Shown here piece by piece: positions 19,603 through 31,585 of a stretch of DNA of 64,000 nt. Each line of letters starts with the position of its first letter. Positions within the stretch are counted from its first letter, which is position 1. The DNA is from Adiantum capillus-veneris (taxonomy: Eukaryota > Streptophyta > Polypodiopsida > Polypodiales > Pteridaceae). The stretch is from the NCBI GenBank assembly GCA_014529385.2, contig CM043967.1, positions 129,536,182 to 129,600,181 on the forward strand. Direction: 5' to 3'. A program made the position numbers and the translations under genes. Below the pieces are notes generated by a model, which ran no database searches, was not told the origin of the DNA, and was given only the letters and a program-made list of their open reading frames with translations.

Positions 19603-21521
19603 AATGGAGGCTCTAGCTCCGCCACAGAGGGACTCGCCCGAAGCCCCCTCGCCCGACCCCTCTGAGCCCACCATTCGACTTGCTCTTTCACCGGCAGAGC
19701 AAGCAAGCCTAGCCGCAGAGTAGAGCGCTTGCAGGCGACTTCGGTCATCTGCAAGATTCTCGGCACCCGACCTAGCAGAGGAGAGCTGCGAGACCTTCTC
19801 CAGGCCCGCCTTCTCGCGGAGGTGGGCAAGATCTTGGATGTCCAGATTCTCGGACGGGGTTACTATCAAATCGAGTTTGAGACCTCCGAGATGGCATCCA
19901 AGGTCATAGCTATGAGTCCATTGGCCATCCGAGCATCACGCGCCCACTTTCGACAGTGGCGACATGGTTTTGACCCGATGGTTTTGACCCGGCTTCAGAT
20001 GTACTAGTAGAGGAGGCAGACATCCCCATCTCAGTCTACTTTCCGGGTTTACGGAGGGAGTACTTACCACTTCTTTCTAGGATCGGCTCCGTCATTGGGA
20101 CTGTCCTGGAGACACCTCGTACGGCAACATCAGTAGCTGCCAAGGCGGCAGGCATCCCCTCAGTTCGAGTTTTGGTCAGAGATACCCACACGCTCCCGAA
20201 GGTTATCCTTCTGCCTCGAGTGAGTGGGGGTTGGTTTCGACAGAGTGTGGAGTACTCGGGCCTCCCGAACCAGTGCTTCATTTGCAGACAGATAGGCCAT
20301 TTAGCGAAGGCCTGTCCACGGAGGAGGCCACAACCTGCACCACAGCCTCAACCCCAACTTGACAGGGCTGGCCCGCAGCCACAGACAACGGCACAGCGCA
20401 CACATACAGAGCCGCCCTCCGAGCCTGGGGCTCCAGCGGAGGAGGAGTGGCAGCAGGCCCGTGGCCGACGACGCCAAGGGCCGTAGCGTCAGCCTGGTAC
20501 TCAAAGTGGCCCTCAGGTGCCTACTCAGCAGCAGTGGGTTCCCATGGGAAACCGCTTTGGTCCTCTTGAGCAGGAGGAGATCCCTGCGCCAGCCTCCACC
20601 TCCGCTTCACCATCGATAGCCGCTCCCCCCCCAGAGTTCCCCCCTCTTCCTCATCCTCCCCCCTGCCTTCTGCTCCCGTCGCCTCTCCACCTCGCCCCTC
20701 TACCTCTGTCGCCCCATCCCGCCCCTCTTCTCCTTCGCCTCCCCCAGCTCCTTCTCCCCCCCCCTCCTGCTCCAGTTTCACAGTCGACTCAGAGGACAGG
20801 TCCCTCTCCGGCAGCTAGGAGATCTCTTGGCAGCGCCTTTGCCACGAGTCGCCTAGCAACAGAGGGTCAGCCCTTCTTGCGGCCCCCTTTGCAGATTCAG
20901 ACGTCTTCCCTTGCAGCTATCCCTCATGGTCTGACGAGCATTGACATCCGACGCCGCTGGGACTTCTTCGACTACAGGTTTACTCGTTTTCTCGGCGATT
21001 CCGCAGCAGACCATGAGGCAACCTGCTTCAGGGTCCATGTTTTGTTCCTCGCCGCTAGGGGGACAGAGGCCTTGGACTCAGCAGTTGGTTTCTCCTTCCC
21101 CTTCTATGGTAGGGCCGACACAGAGTGGTCCCTCGACTCAGTGGTGGGATGGTTGCATACACAGGTCCTAGAGTTCTCTCACCACATGGGAGAACTTGGA
21201 GTTACAGATATGCTGCAGACTTTGTGGCCATTGGCCAAGTTTGCGGTGACACTCCCAGACTCAGCAGAATGTAGGCACATTGTGGTGTACTTCTTTGCTG
21301 ATACGCAGTGTTTGCCTTGCTATGTATACATTCATGAGGACTCTTGGACGGAGGAGGTTGCTTTACGCACGGCTCGCTTTGCTTGGGCTTGGGCTAGGCA
21401 CTCACTGCAGTCACGCCTATCTAGAGGACGCTCGGATGCGGATTACTCCCCATCCAAGCCAGCCTCGAAGATAGCCCGTCTTGCTGCTGCGGCGGCATCT
21501 GTTCTCTCTCGCTCCCCATGA
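19603..21521 (+). pseudogene. LINE2 ORF1 (RNA-binding protein with DUF4283-like part and CCHC knuckle)
   Basis: Start at 19603 (MEALAPPQRDSPEAPS), conserved in LINE1. A one-base loss at ~19721 and a 14-bp tandem duplication (19964-19977 / 19978-19991) each shift the frame, and a TAG at 20484 interrupts it. Parts in order: DUF4283-like segment (GRGYYQIEFETSEMASKV, ~19855), linker, CCHC knuckle CFICRQIGHLAKAC (~20276), a long Gln/Pro/Ser/Leu-rich stretch (~20320-20800), and a C-terminal domain of ~200 residues that I do not recognise. ORF1 proteins of plant L1 elements bind the element RNA. The stop TGA (21519-21521) overlaps the ORF2 start. Confidence 0.85.
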
Positions 21522-24500
21522 GGATCGTCTCATGAAACCTGCAGGGACTAGGTGGGCCCCAGTTTCAACGACAGCGGGGCCGATTGCGTCAGGAGCTTCA
21601 GCGTTGCCTTGTGGGAGGAGAGATTGATCTCCTTATGCTTCAGGAGCACCATCTGTGTGAGAGCCGCATAGAGCCACATTCGGCGATGTGGTCAGATTTT
21701 GCGTGGACGATATGATACCTTTTGGTCAGCTGCTTTTGGACCTGGAGGCATCCAGGGTGGGGTATGTATGACTATTGCGGACTCATTGCAACAGGCCATT
21801 GTGGGCAGAGGGATTATTGTGCCAGGCAGGGCTCAGTGGATTACTATGCAGGTTCACGGTGGCCTTGTGGGCTTTCTGAACATCTATGCACCCAATGTGG
21901 CGAGTGCTCGTCTTTGCCGCAGGCCGATCATTGGTGTATAGGAGGAGACTTCAACATGTTGGAGGACCCTTCTAACAGGATTGGTGGCAGCCATGCTATT
22001 GTGCATGGAGTCGAGTTGGCAGCTTGGGAGAGGTTGTGTATGACTTTGAGGGTCTCGGATACATGGCAGCACTCTGGTTTTGTGAGGCCCCCAGACAGTC
22101 TTGCCTTCTCTAGATCGGACCGCAGAGTGGGAGGAGTGAATCTATCGCGGATAGATCGCTTCTACACTAGTGATCACTTCAGTGACTTGGGGGGATCAGT
22201 GGGCATCCTGGCAGGGACATCCTTCTCGGACCATGCACCAGTGATCATCACAGTGGCAGACAGGCAGAGGAGTGGGAGCACGATGCTTCGCATCCCAGAT
22301 AGGGTCTTGTTGGACTCGGCACTCAGAGAGAGGGTAGAGGCTCTCTGGATAGAGGGCATGGACAGCCAGGTTTCACCTGCAGACAGAGTGGCCTCAGGCC
22401 TAGCTCAGCTTAGCCACTTTTTTCTTCAGGAGTCTCTGGCTCGCCGGGCTGCAGCGAGAGAGGCGGAGCAGTTACAGCAGGCTCGACAGGAGCTTGCTAG
22501 CACAGAGGAGAGGCATCATGAGTTTGCCTTTCACCGACAGGCATCTCAGTGGACTCAGGTGGGTGACAGAGTGATTGGTGCTTTTTTTGAGACAGTGGGA
22601 CCTCGGCACTCGCATGCCAAGGTCATTCAGTTGAGGAGGTCCGATGGGTCAGTTGCTTGTGAGCCCGAGGATATGCGTGCAGTTGCTACTGACTTTTACA
22701 GTTACTGTCGGCTGAGCCTCAGTCAGAGCGACAGGATGCATGCAGGAAGAAGGTTTGGGCACAGATGCCATGTCTTGTGACAGAGGAGATGCACCAGAGG
22801 CTTGAGATGCCACTTCAGCTTGAGGAGCTGCACACGGCTCTTAGGGCCCTCCCTCGTGGTAGCTGTCCAGGTGAGGATGGGTTGACTCCCAGTTTTTTCT
22901 TGGAGTACTGGGACCTAATTGGCCCAGATCTTTGTAGTGCTTTTTAGTACATCTTGCACACAGGAGTGATGCCTGACAGCATGAGTGAGGGCCTGATCTA
23001 CCTCATTCCCAAGGAGGATGGCTCCTTGGATGAGATTCGACAGTGGCGCCCCATCACCATCCTCAACTCAGCCTACAAAATTCTTGCGAAGGCTCTGAGT
23101 TTGAGGATTCAGCCACTTCTAGAGAGCCTTATACAAGGGACTCAGACAGGTTTTGTCAAGGAACGCAGTATCCTTGACAACATTTTTACTTTCTGGGAGG
23201 CTTCTGCCTTGGAACGGCTCCGTGGTGAGGACCTGGTGATTCTTCTTCTCGATTTTGAGAAGGCATAAGACATAGTTGACTAGGACTTTCTAGAGGACAC
23301 TCTACGCAGGATGGGCTTCTCAGATGCTTGGATCAGAGGGGTGTCAGCTTTGTACAGACAGGTTCACAGTCAGGTGCTTTTGGCAGGAGGGAGAGGTGAG
23401 CGCTTCATGCTCACACGCTCGGTAAGACACGGTTGTCCTCTTGCCCCCTTTCTCTTTCTGTTCTATGTGGAGGCGATGAGCAGATTTTTGGTGTCTCAGC
23501 AGGTTGGTTTACGGGGCTTAGCACTCCCTATTCGGGGAGATGAGCTATTGGACGCTGAGTTTGCCGACGACTCAGCCTTGTACTTAGATGGCCAGGAGGC
23601 CAATCTTCATAGATGTGAGCATGCTTTGGAGACCTTCTGTTGTGCATCGGGCACACTGATCAACTGGAGAAAGACAGTGGCTTTCTCGGTTGGTAGTGCT
23701 CCTGTGCCAGATTGGATGCCAGGAGAGGGTTTTAGGTGGATTCCCCCAGGGACTGCAATTCGGTACTTGGGTTGTCAGGTTGGTTTGGACTTGTCTCCCG
23801 AGCAACAGATCGCTCCTCTTCTCCTATCCATCAGGAGAAAGCTGTTACATTGGAGCTCAGCACGACTTTCGCTGGCTGGTAGAGTAGTAGTTGCCAACCA
23901 GGTGCTGTTGGCGACTATGTGGTACATCACTTCCTGTTGGATCTTCTCGAGTTCTTGTATCAGCCAGGTAGAGAGGCTGATCAGGAACTTCCTTTGGTCA
24001 GGACGTGACACTCAGATAGCCCGAGCCAAGGTGGCTTGGTCGGTCATCACGCTTGGTCTCAAAGAGGGCTTGGGATCACTGATCCAGCACAGCACAGCAG
24101 AGCCCTTCTTGGGAAGTTCATAGTCAGAGGACTTCTTCAAGGTGAGGAGCCCTGGAACGAGTTCTTGCTACAGAGGCTTCGTGCCAGGGTGCCTCAGTCA
24201 GGAGGCCATTGGCAACCTTCGACCAGATGGATCTTTACAGAGATGCGCCGAGTTGGTTTGAGCAGGAGATTGGAGGACCGCTTCGCTGTGAGTTTGCTTC
24301 GATCTTGGGAGCTCTTACGGCGTGGCCTGGAGCAGAGACAGCCGACGTGCACAGAGGAGCGCCTACGGCGGCCCCTCGTCTGGAACCCCATGGTTAGCAC
24401 TCAGAGAGGCCACTTGGTTGGTAGTCGGCCTCATGTTTCCTGGGGTCCCATGGCAGCAAGTCCAGTGCGCTCTTTAGGTGACTGGCTAGAGTTCACAGGT

Positions 24501-25768
24501 TTGTCAGAGGAGGTGCAGGGTTTCCAGCTACAGGGCATGAGAGGGGTACAGAGCATGTGTCAGGACATCTCAGAGTCAGTTCCAACAGAATGGCTCACGC
24601 CTCTCTAGCCAGTAGCACCCCGGTGGATGGGAGCCTTCACACGACTGGAGGTTCTCATTTCAGTCAGGGCCTGCTCAGAGATTGTCCCAGCCCTGTTCTT
24701 CGAGCTTCAGGGTGGGGGACGATTACAGCGAGTTGCAGTAGAGGCCACGCAGGTAGCAGAGTGGTGTTTCCAGAGGATCCGAGTTGTGGGCATATGTGGG
24801 AGGACTTGCGTTATAGACCCTGACCCAGCAGCTCTTGAGACTGGACACTGGAGGCTATGGGCTTGGGAGTGTTGTCCATTGGCACGAGTACAGTGGGATC
24901 CTGGTGAGTGGCTATGGAGGGACCCCTTCTCTTCTGCAGACCACCCAGGAGTCCCCTTCTTTCAGTACATTGTTCGGCTTGGATGTCATATACTTGCAGC
25001 ACAGAGAGAGGCCCGCCCAACTGCAGCACGTCATTGGCAGGAGGAGGGCCTCACAGTCGAGTTCTTGGAAGCCTTTTGGCAGAGGCTGTGGGACTCCAGA
25101 CAACCGAGGCGCGTCACTTTGTTTCAGTGGCTGGTTGCACACAGAGCTACAGCAGTAGGGAGCTTGCTTGTGCATAGTGGTCTCTCGGCCGCATGTGCAG
25201 CCTGTGACCAGTTGGTGGAGAGTCAGCGTCATTGTCTTTGGGACTGTCCCTCGGCCCAGCAGGTGTGGCTACGAGTTCTTCTGCTGATGCCTACTCTCTC
25301 CACGACTAGACAGTACACTTTGGGGGCAGCGGCTTGGTCCACTCTCACGGGCCCGGCACTTCAGTTTGAGCTATGTTCCACCAGCAGGATGATAGTGATA
25401 CAGGGGGGGCGACCTACACTCCAGCCTGCTACAGAGCTTACTCCACAGGAGTGGTGCAGTGAGAGAGAGGAGTGTTGGGAGCTCATCAGTGGCCTGACAC
25501 TTTGGTTCATCTGGCGGGCCCCCTGTTTCCTCATTTTTGAGGCTCGCTCTGTGCCACCAGCAGAGACTGTTCGTGACTTTTGGCTAGAGCTGATCCATAC
25601 TCTCAGGGACAGCTAGAGGGACTACAGGGCAGCTCCGACTGCATGCGGGGGCGCCGCGAGGCTTTCCTTCGACTCTGGAGCCCTGGGCCTTTCTTCACTA
25701 GTGTCCAAGGTGTGCTCAGATGGCACTACCGACCACCTGTGTGGCTCTTCCCTCCTCCCATCTCTTGA
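21518..25768 (+). pseudogene. LINE2 ORF2 (endonuclease, reverse transcriptase, zf-RVT)
   Basis: Starts at 21518 in an ATGA overlap with ORF1. Endonuclease: MRIVS-stop-NLQGLG (Trp codon now TGA), NIYAPN, GGDFNMLED, SRIDRF, SDHAPVI, with frame changes near 21695 and 21905. RT: RQWRPITILNSAYKI, LILLDFEKA followed by stops at the Y and W positions of the usual EKAYDxVxW block (~23266-23285), RHGCPLAPFLF, and the catalytic AEFADDSALY (~23550). The C-terminal zinc-binding domain has CAACDQLVESQRHCLWDCP (~25200). A one-base deletion at ~25610 shifts the last 50 codons; the end at 25768 matches LINE1. The protein nicks target DNA and primes reverse transcription; this copy is dead. Confidence 0.9.
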
Positions 25769-25928
25769 TTTAGCCTCATTGTATATATGCTGTTCTTTCA
25801 TTGGGAGAGTCTCCCCATCATGTTTGTTGTAGCCCTCTCTTGTAGAGGTGGTTGTAGCCCTACGGGCAGTTTTCATTAACTAATAGAAGGATCTTTTTCT
25901 CGGAAAAAAAAAAAAACATTGAGACTCA

Positions 25929-26388
25929 AGGAAGGGATTCAAGACTTGGAAAGGCCACACGTAAATACACAACTAGTGCCCCTGAACAAGGTAGCAGATT
26001 ACTGCGAGGGTGAGGACGGTAACACCACATTGCTCGTAGAATTCAAATGGGTCAAAACTATGGCTATCCTAGATAGTGGAGCAGGTGTTTCTATCGCAAC
26101 CAAGGAAATTTTGAAACAATGGGGAAAACCGGCATTAAGGGCTATGAGAATGAAGCTGCAACTCGCAGATGGATACGTAGAAAAGCCCTTAGGACTTCTA
26201 GAGAAAGTGGTAGTCACGTCATGCGGAATCGAGTACGAACACAGGTTTGCGGTGGTGGATTTTGGAAAGAAAAATAATTATGACATCATCTTTAGTCGAC
26301 CATTCATGCGATACTTGAAAATATTCCAAGATTGGGATTATGATTATATCTACCTACGTCACATGGAAATACTACACGCATCAATGTG
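25929..26388 (+). pseudogene. pol: D aspartic protease (retropepsin)
   Basis: Open frame resuming after LINE2. Catalytic motif AILDSGAGVSI at ~26065, followed by ...LGLLEKVVV and the typical DIIFSRPFM block (usually LGRPFL). Closely parallels the protease of H (GILDGGAGVSI ... MILGRPFM), so D and H are related. Dimeric retropepsins process Gag-Pol. Ends at 26388 with a stop, with an ATG-started frame overlapping directly. Confidence 0.88.
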
Positions 26389-27191
26389 AAAAACCACAGC
26401 TACGGAGACGTCACGAGGACTCCTGTAGAAGATTCTGATTCATCCACAACCATAGCAGACTCAAGAATTCCGACATGGCTAGGACAACCCAAGAAGCTAT
26501 GGATGTGCGGAGCATCGCAGTGCGGTAGCTTGAAACGAGAAGAATGCATTCTAGAGAGGGCCCTAGAGGACAAAGACTACATTACAGAACCATTTCCAGA
26601 GGATGCCCTAGAACCGCTAGAATGGGAGCATATCCTAGCTACCATAGATGTGTGCGCTACAAAGGATTGCCTCACCACCAAATTTTGTGATCCAAAAGGC
26701 TATGACATAGTTCCTTACTACATGCTAAGCGTGGTCCGAGATCACAGAGCCAGCTAGAACACCAGAGACCACGAAAGACTCAGATGATGAGAGGAGTTAG
26801 GATGCGGAGGAAGCTTTCTATGACTCACTAGAACAATCAGAACCCCAAGACAAGGCAGATGACAAATGTTCAGACGGTCAAAGTGGCAAAGAAGAGGCCA
26901 AGAACGCAGAACGGTTCTATGATTTTCCAAATCAGAAGCCTAGATGCCAACGCCACTACAAAAGCAAGAAATCTTTGAACCAAATGAGAGAGAATTCGAT
27001 GCCTAAGAAGGCAAGACGCACTTCCTAATGCTTGTCAAAGCATTAGGATTGTGTCAAGGACTAGGTTTCAAGGAGATTCCTAGGACACAAAAGCCCAAAC
27101 GCACAAGAGAGCGCAAAAAGGAGAAGGAAAAGGGCTTCAGAGGCCAGTGAAACCAACAGGAAGAGCAAGAAGAAGGACGATCCAAAGCTAG
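26389..27191 (+). pseudogene. D protease-RT linker, degraded
   Basis: The frame 26386-26757 is open (123 codons, acidic, PFPEDALEPLEWEHILATID) and then several stops occur up to 27190. It corresponds in position to the linker after the protease in H, but the WVPK motifs seen there are not evident. No known domain. Confidence 0.5.
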
Positions 27192-28361
27192 ATGAATTTG
27201 GATAGCCTCAATGGACAAAGGTGGAAAGACGGAAGAAGTACAAAGAGCTCAAAAGCACACCAAATGGACGACCGAAATGGAAAGCGAGAAGATGACACGA
27301 ACGATGTTAGTGTTCCCTCTCACTTCAAGGAGTTCACCATTCAAGATAGAAAGATTGTGGTAGCACAACCCATGCGAGAACGAAAAGAGGCCGAGTCCTA
27401 TGATGGACCGAAGGACACGAAAAAGATAGATTTAGCAAGGCCAGGAGAGGATCCAAGGCCAACGTATATCGCTACGGACTCGAGCACAGAAGAGGAAGAA
27501 CTGCTCATTAGCCTCCTCAAGGAGTATAGGGATATCTTTGCTTTGTCTTATGACGACCTCAAGGAAGTGGATCCGGAAATATGTCAACATACAATTCCCT
27601 TGAAGCTCGACACCAAAACTAGTAGACAATGCCCGTACACCTATAACGATACATTTGCAAAGCGCATCAAAGAGGAGATTGAGAAGCTGAAAGAGGCCGA
27701 GTTCATCTACAAAATAGAGCACACATACTGGGTATCACCAATTGTGATAGTGCCCAAGAAAAATGGTAAGTTAAGAGTGTGTATCAACCTCAAAAAGGTC
27801 AACGCAGCTATGATAAGGGAAAACTACCCCTTACCAATCATAGAGCATGTGCTCGAGAGAGTAGCAGGCAAGCAGGCTTATTCATTTTTAGACGGATTCT
27901 CAGGATACAACCAGTTAGCAATAGCGCAAGAAGATCAGTACAAGACGGAAGTCGCCACGGAATGGGAGATATAAGCGTATCAAGTGATGCCATTTGGATT
28001 GACCAACGCCCCAGCCACTTTCCAAAGGCTTATGGCCCACGCCTTCAAAGAATACCTACGGATATTCTTGGAAATTTACATGGATGACCTTTTTGTTTAT
28101 TCTCTTTTGAGAGAAGAGCACATTGAGCATCTACGGAAGGTATTCGAGAAGTGCAGAACTTATAGGATTTTCCTTACTCTAGAGAAATGCATATTCATGG
28201 TTAGGCAGGGAAGAATTCTAGGGCACATAGTATCAGGAAACGGGATATCCACGGATCTTGAAAAGATTCAAGTGATAGTTGAATTGCCCAGGCCTAGGAA
28301 CGCAAGACAAGTACAATCATTCATGGGGCATTGTGGATATTAAGGAGGTTCATCTTCATGT
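27192..28361 (+). pseudogene. pol: D reverse transcriptase
   Basis: Ty3/Gypsy RT: EIEKLKEAEFIYKIEHTYWV, SPIVIVPKKNGKLRVCIN, YPLPIIEHVLERVAG, YSFLDGFSGYNQLAIA, then a TAA at 27972 just before AYQVMPFGLTNAPATFQRLM. The active site is YMDDLFVYS (~28079) and the thumb is RQVQSFMGHCGY. The frame is otherwise largely open to 28343. The two-frame jump near 27975 and the stop at 28341 make it non-functional. Confidence 0.92.
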
Positions 28362-28912
28362 ATGCAATCATCGCACAGCCTCTTTAGGCTTATAGTTGTG
28401 TTTGTATGGACCGATGAATGTGAAGCTTCATTCAAAAAACTCAAGGAAGCTTTGATCTCCGCACCTGTGTTGAAGGCACCCGATTGGGAAAATATCTTTT
28501 ATGTGCATATAGATGCTTCAGCTTTCACAATAGGGTGTATCCTAGGAGATGGGACCATGGATTTTCCCATCTGTTACGCTAGCAGGCAATTGAACAACGC
28601 AGAAAACAATTATACAACCACAGAAAGAGAGGTTTAGGAATGATCTCTGCTGTCAAGAAATTCGGGCATTATCTTTTGGCCAGCAAGTTGTGTTTTTCAT
28701 AGACCGACAAGCCCTTTTCTATTTGGTAACAAGCCTTGCAATACGGGAAGAATTGTTAGATGGTTCATTATGTTTCTTGAGTTTGATTTCACGGTAGTGG
28801 TAAAAAAAGGCAAAACCCATCTAAGAGCAGATCACCTTTCACTGTTAACAAACGGGGAAGCACCCATAGGGATAGATGATGATCTACCTGACGTCCATCT
28901 TTTCAACATGGA
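28362..28912 (+). pseudogene. pol: D RNase H
   Basis: FVWTDECEASFKKLKEALISAPVL, VHIDASAFTIGCIL (first acidic residue), YASRQLNNAENNYTTTERE (second), a broken HYLLASKL... segment and TDxQAL equivalent near 28700, then GKTHLRADHLS. The same region at 40697-41131 plus 50113-50240 in G aligns throughout and is better preserved. Stop at 28637 and frameshifts follow. Confidence 0.88.
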
Positions 28913-29095
28913 GATGGTTCCAAAATGGTCACAAACGATTGTAACTTTTTTATGTTACAGCATCACTTTCGACAAAACGAAACCATCCACCAAGCAGCAA
29001 ACTATCATGCAAGCACGAAGTTTTTAGATCATTGCGGGACGCTGTATCTCTATGGTTCAGACGGGATCGTAAGCTTGTGCATAAGTCTGGAAGAA
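28913..29095 (+). pseudogene. pol: D extra pre-integrase module, first part
   Basis: Starts with PKWSQTIV (~28918) and contains the region equivalent to AGYLYHYCSNGILSLCISPEE in G; interrupted by element E. 29091-29095 (AAGAA) is the TSD of E. The module continues at 33141 with the HHCC zinc finger. See the finding on tandem zinc modules. Confidence 0.75.
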
Positions 29096-29615
29096 TGTAA
29101 CAGACTTGGACACTCCAAGTCGAGATTCTACCGCAACACCACAAGAATTCACTTCAAATAGTTCACAGTTCACAATTGATTCGTCGACACTGGCCCGGTG
29201 GAGTTCCGTGCCTAGAGATATTGGCCCCAAACACTAGCGCCCCTTTCGGTATTTCTTTTTGTATTAATCTGCAACTCAAAGTACAAGCGAGTAGTCGCGA
29301 CTCACTCTCACAGTCTGCGTCCAGATGCTCTGAGAAGTGAGAGCCCAACAACTCTTATAAAGAGGTTACAAGGGATGCCAAAAGCAGAGCCCAAAAGCTT
29401 CAAAATCAAAAGCCTTGCCAAAAATAAAGCAAAATCTCTCTGTCTCTCACAAGCTCTCTCTTGAGTAAATAAAGCAGAGCTTAAAAAAAGTAAAGCTCTC
29501 TCTCTCTCTTTCTTCCTCTTGCGTGGAATAAAGCAGTAGCCCCAAAAAGCTTCCACGCGAAAATCTGCTTTTCCATACTGTTGCTTCCGCAAATGGCGGG
29601 CGTCTGTGCAGCATT
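29096..29615 (-). repeat. Left (3') LTR of E, truncated at its 5' side
   Basis: Matches the right LTR from 29317 to about 29610 (AGATGCTCTGAGAAGTGAGA onward). 29096-29316 is missing from the right LTR. It contains the AAGAAATACCGAAAGGGGCG block on the minus strand (29240-29262) shared with A and C. Beyond ~29615 it departs from the right LTR, which continues to the terminal TGACA. Confidence 0.8.
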
Positions 29616-30021
29616 CAACATTCATTCGAATCTCAAACCATGATTTATCGACAATGCAATTAGCAATCGCATCTAGATCCACTCAGGACCTCATAGATGC
29701 CCGATTGACTAATCCCTATTGCAACCATGTCTATCGAGATCATTCAGACCGAAGTGCTGCAGTCATTTCGTCTATCAGTTCTTGCACTTAAACAAGTCAA
29801 GAACGAGTCAGTTTCATATATTCCGGAATTCCATTTCATAAAGTCATACAGCAGAATACTATCAGCTCTCAGTATCCCTGAAGCTCAAAGAGACATCAGT
29901 GACTCTAGTATTCAAAAATCGAGGCATTTGTTGACAAAGAAGCGAAGTAACTCCCCTCTTGTGCAAACCCAGTGCACCAGATATCCGGCCAAGCTGAATT
30001 CGGGGTTCCATTTGGAATAGA
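29616..30021 (-). other. 3' noncoding region of E
   Basis: Lies between the truncated LTR and the stop of the integrase-chromodomain frame. A purine run on the minus strand (AAGAGGGGAG, ~29955-29965) resembles a polypurine tract but does not abut a clear LTR end. No ORF supported. Confidence 0.5.
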
Positions 30022-31063
30022 CTATGCTAAACCAAAAGCTTCAAGGTAAAGTTTCACAATCTCAGGAGTATCCGCTAGGTCCTCCTCCTCCATCCACTTC
30101 GCATCCAATGCAGGATAGTTCTTGAATGTATCCAAGATCCACCTTCTCACTTTACCCTTAATCTTTCTATCCTTATGTGCCAAAATCTACTCTGGAACAA
30201 GGATCTCCCCATTTTCTTCCACTTCGGGTTGCTCATCAGGCTCCCCCGTCTTCAAGCACATCGCCTTCAAAAGGCTTTAGGAGACTCACGAAAGCATTGT
30301 AAATCGTCGAAGTTTCGGGCAGTTTCAGTCGGAAGGAGAGCTCATTTATCTTTTCGGAGATCTGGAAAGGTCCGTAGTATCTCATACTAAGCTTTGGAAA
30401 AAGCCTCTCCTTTCCCTTTTTCTTTCTCAGGCGTGCCTTCTCAAAACGTAAGAGCACCCAATCATTCTCCTTCATTTTCAGATCGCTACGATGGCGATCT
30501 GCTACCTTTTTCTGTCTTTCCTGAGATTTCTCCAAAGCCTCACGGACCTTGGCAAAAGCCGTGTCCAAGTCGCACGTGTACTCATCGGCTTCATAAATCT
30601 TATTTTTCGTACTTAGAAAGGGTGGAACCTTCGCAGCACCTTCAATAATCTCAAATCGCACCTTCCCCGTCGAAGAGTGTTTCGTGTTGTTGTAGGCAAG
30701 TTCCACCAAAGGTAGATACTTTTCCCATTAAGTCTTTTGATCCGAGATGTAAGACTTCAATAAATCTAAAACCACTGAATTAGCAATCTCAGATTGCCCG
30801 TCAGTCTGCGGGTGGAAAGATGACGAGAACTGCAACCGCGTGCCAATGTTCTCCCAAATTGCCTTCCAAAACAAACTCGTAAATCTGGGGTCCCTGTCGG
30901 AGACGATCGTCTCGGGCATGCCATGTAATCTGAAGATCTGGGCCACAAACAGTCTCGCTAAGTTATCCGGCTTGACTGTTTTCTTCACTGGAATGAAATG
31001 AGCCTACTTGCTAAATCTGTCAATAACAGTCCAGATATCATCGTGACCACTCTATGTTCTCGG
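30022..31063 (-). pseudogene. pol: E integrase core, C-terminal module and chromodomain
   Basis: Minus strand. Catalytic core: MPETIVSDRDPR (~30910) and the Glu in TDGQSEIAN (~30790); a stop near 30728 splits core and tail. Then AYNNTKHSSTGK, a basic helix, GKERLFPKLSMRYYGPFQ and a chromodomain-like end (EILVPE-stop-ILAHKDRK ... NYPALDAKWMEEEDL) after a frameshift at ~30235. The core's N-terminal Asp lies beyond the solo LTR insertion. The final residues EAFGLA end at 30022, aligned with the end of C pol. Confidence 0.87.
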
Positions 31064-31585
31064 TGTTAGGAAATATTACGTAGCTAAGTAGATAATTGAG
31101 TAGATTACTTAATGGAGAGAGATAATTTTCACACACAAGAGATTATAGAGTAGAGAGAGAGAGAGAGACTACACACGATATACGTGGTTCACCCAATGTG
31201 GGCTACGTCCACGAGAAAGCAACCACTCAATGGCTTTAGTACTTCAAAATAAGACAAGTGTGGCCGCCCTTGAAAAGACAAGTCCGCTATTGAATTCGGC
31301 CACCGGCCACCGGCCATTGACTTCCGACCACCGGCTAACCGACTGGTCGTTTTCCGACCGCCATCTGGCCATAATATTCCGGCGAAAAGAAATATTTCGG
31401 CGAAGCCAGTCTCGAGCTTAGGCTCTAGACTGGGCGTTAAAATTTTGGTTTCCGGCGAGTGATTTTATTTTCCGGCGAGTTATTTTTCTTCACGCACGAT
31501 GGCTTCTCCTCATAATGGGGGCCTTATAAATGTACGTTTTTAACACAGAAAATTACAAGGGGTAAATCAGGCTCCATACTTAACA
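31064..31585. mobile_element. Solo LTR (copia-like) inserted in E integrase
   Basis: 522 bp, starting TGTTAGGAAA and ending CTTAACA, flanked by CTCGG (31059-31063) and CTCAG (31586-31590), a TSD with one mismatch. It has no internal region. Sequence such as ATACGTGGTTCACCCAATGT and GGGCTACGTCCACG is typical of plant copia LTRs as I know them. It contains a short (GA)n run at 31156-31170. It formed after E by LTR-LTR recombination. Confidence 0.82.

Larger units (their letters stand above)
19133..25914 (+). mobile_element. LINE2: full-length-like L1-type LINE inserted in D
   Basis: Flanked by a 14-bp TSD (aacattgagactca) at 19119-19132 and 25915-25928, with a 3' poly(A) just before the second copy. 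Order: GC-rich 5' UTR, ORF1 with zinc knuckle, ORF2 with AP-type endonuclease, RT and zf-RVT tail, short 3' UTR. The 5' end resembles that of LINE1 (CTGCTCGCTACTGTTG), so it is probably close to full length. Both ORFs are broken by point stops and small indels. Confidence 0.93.
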
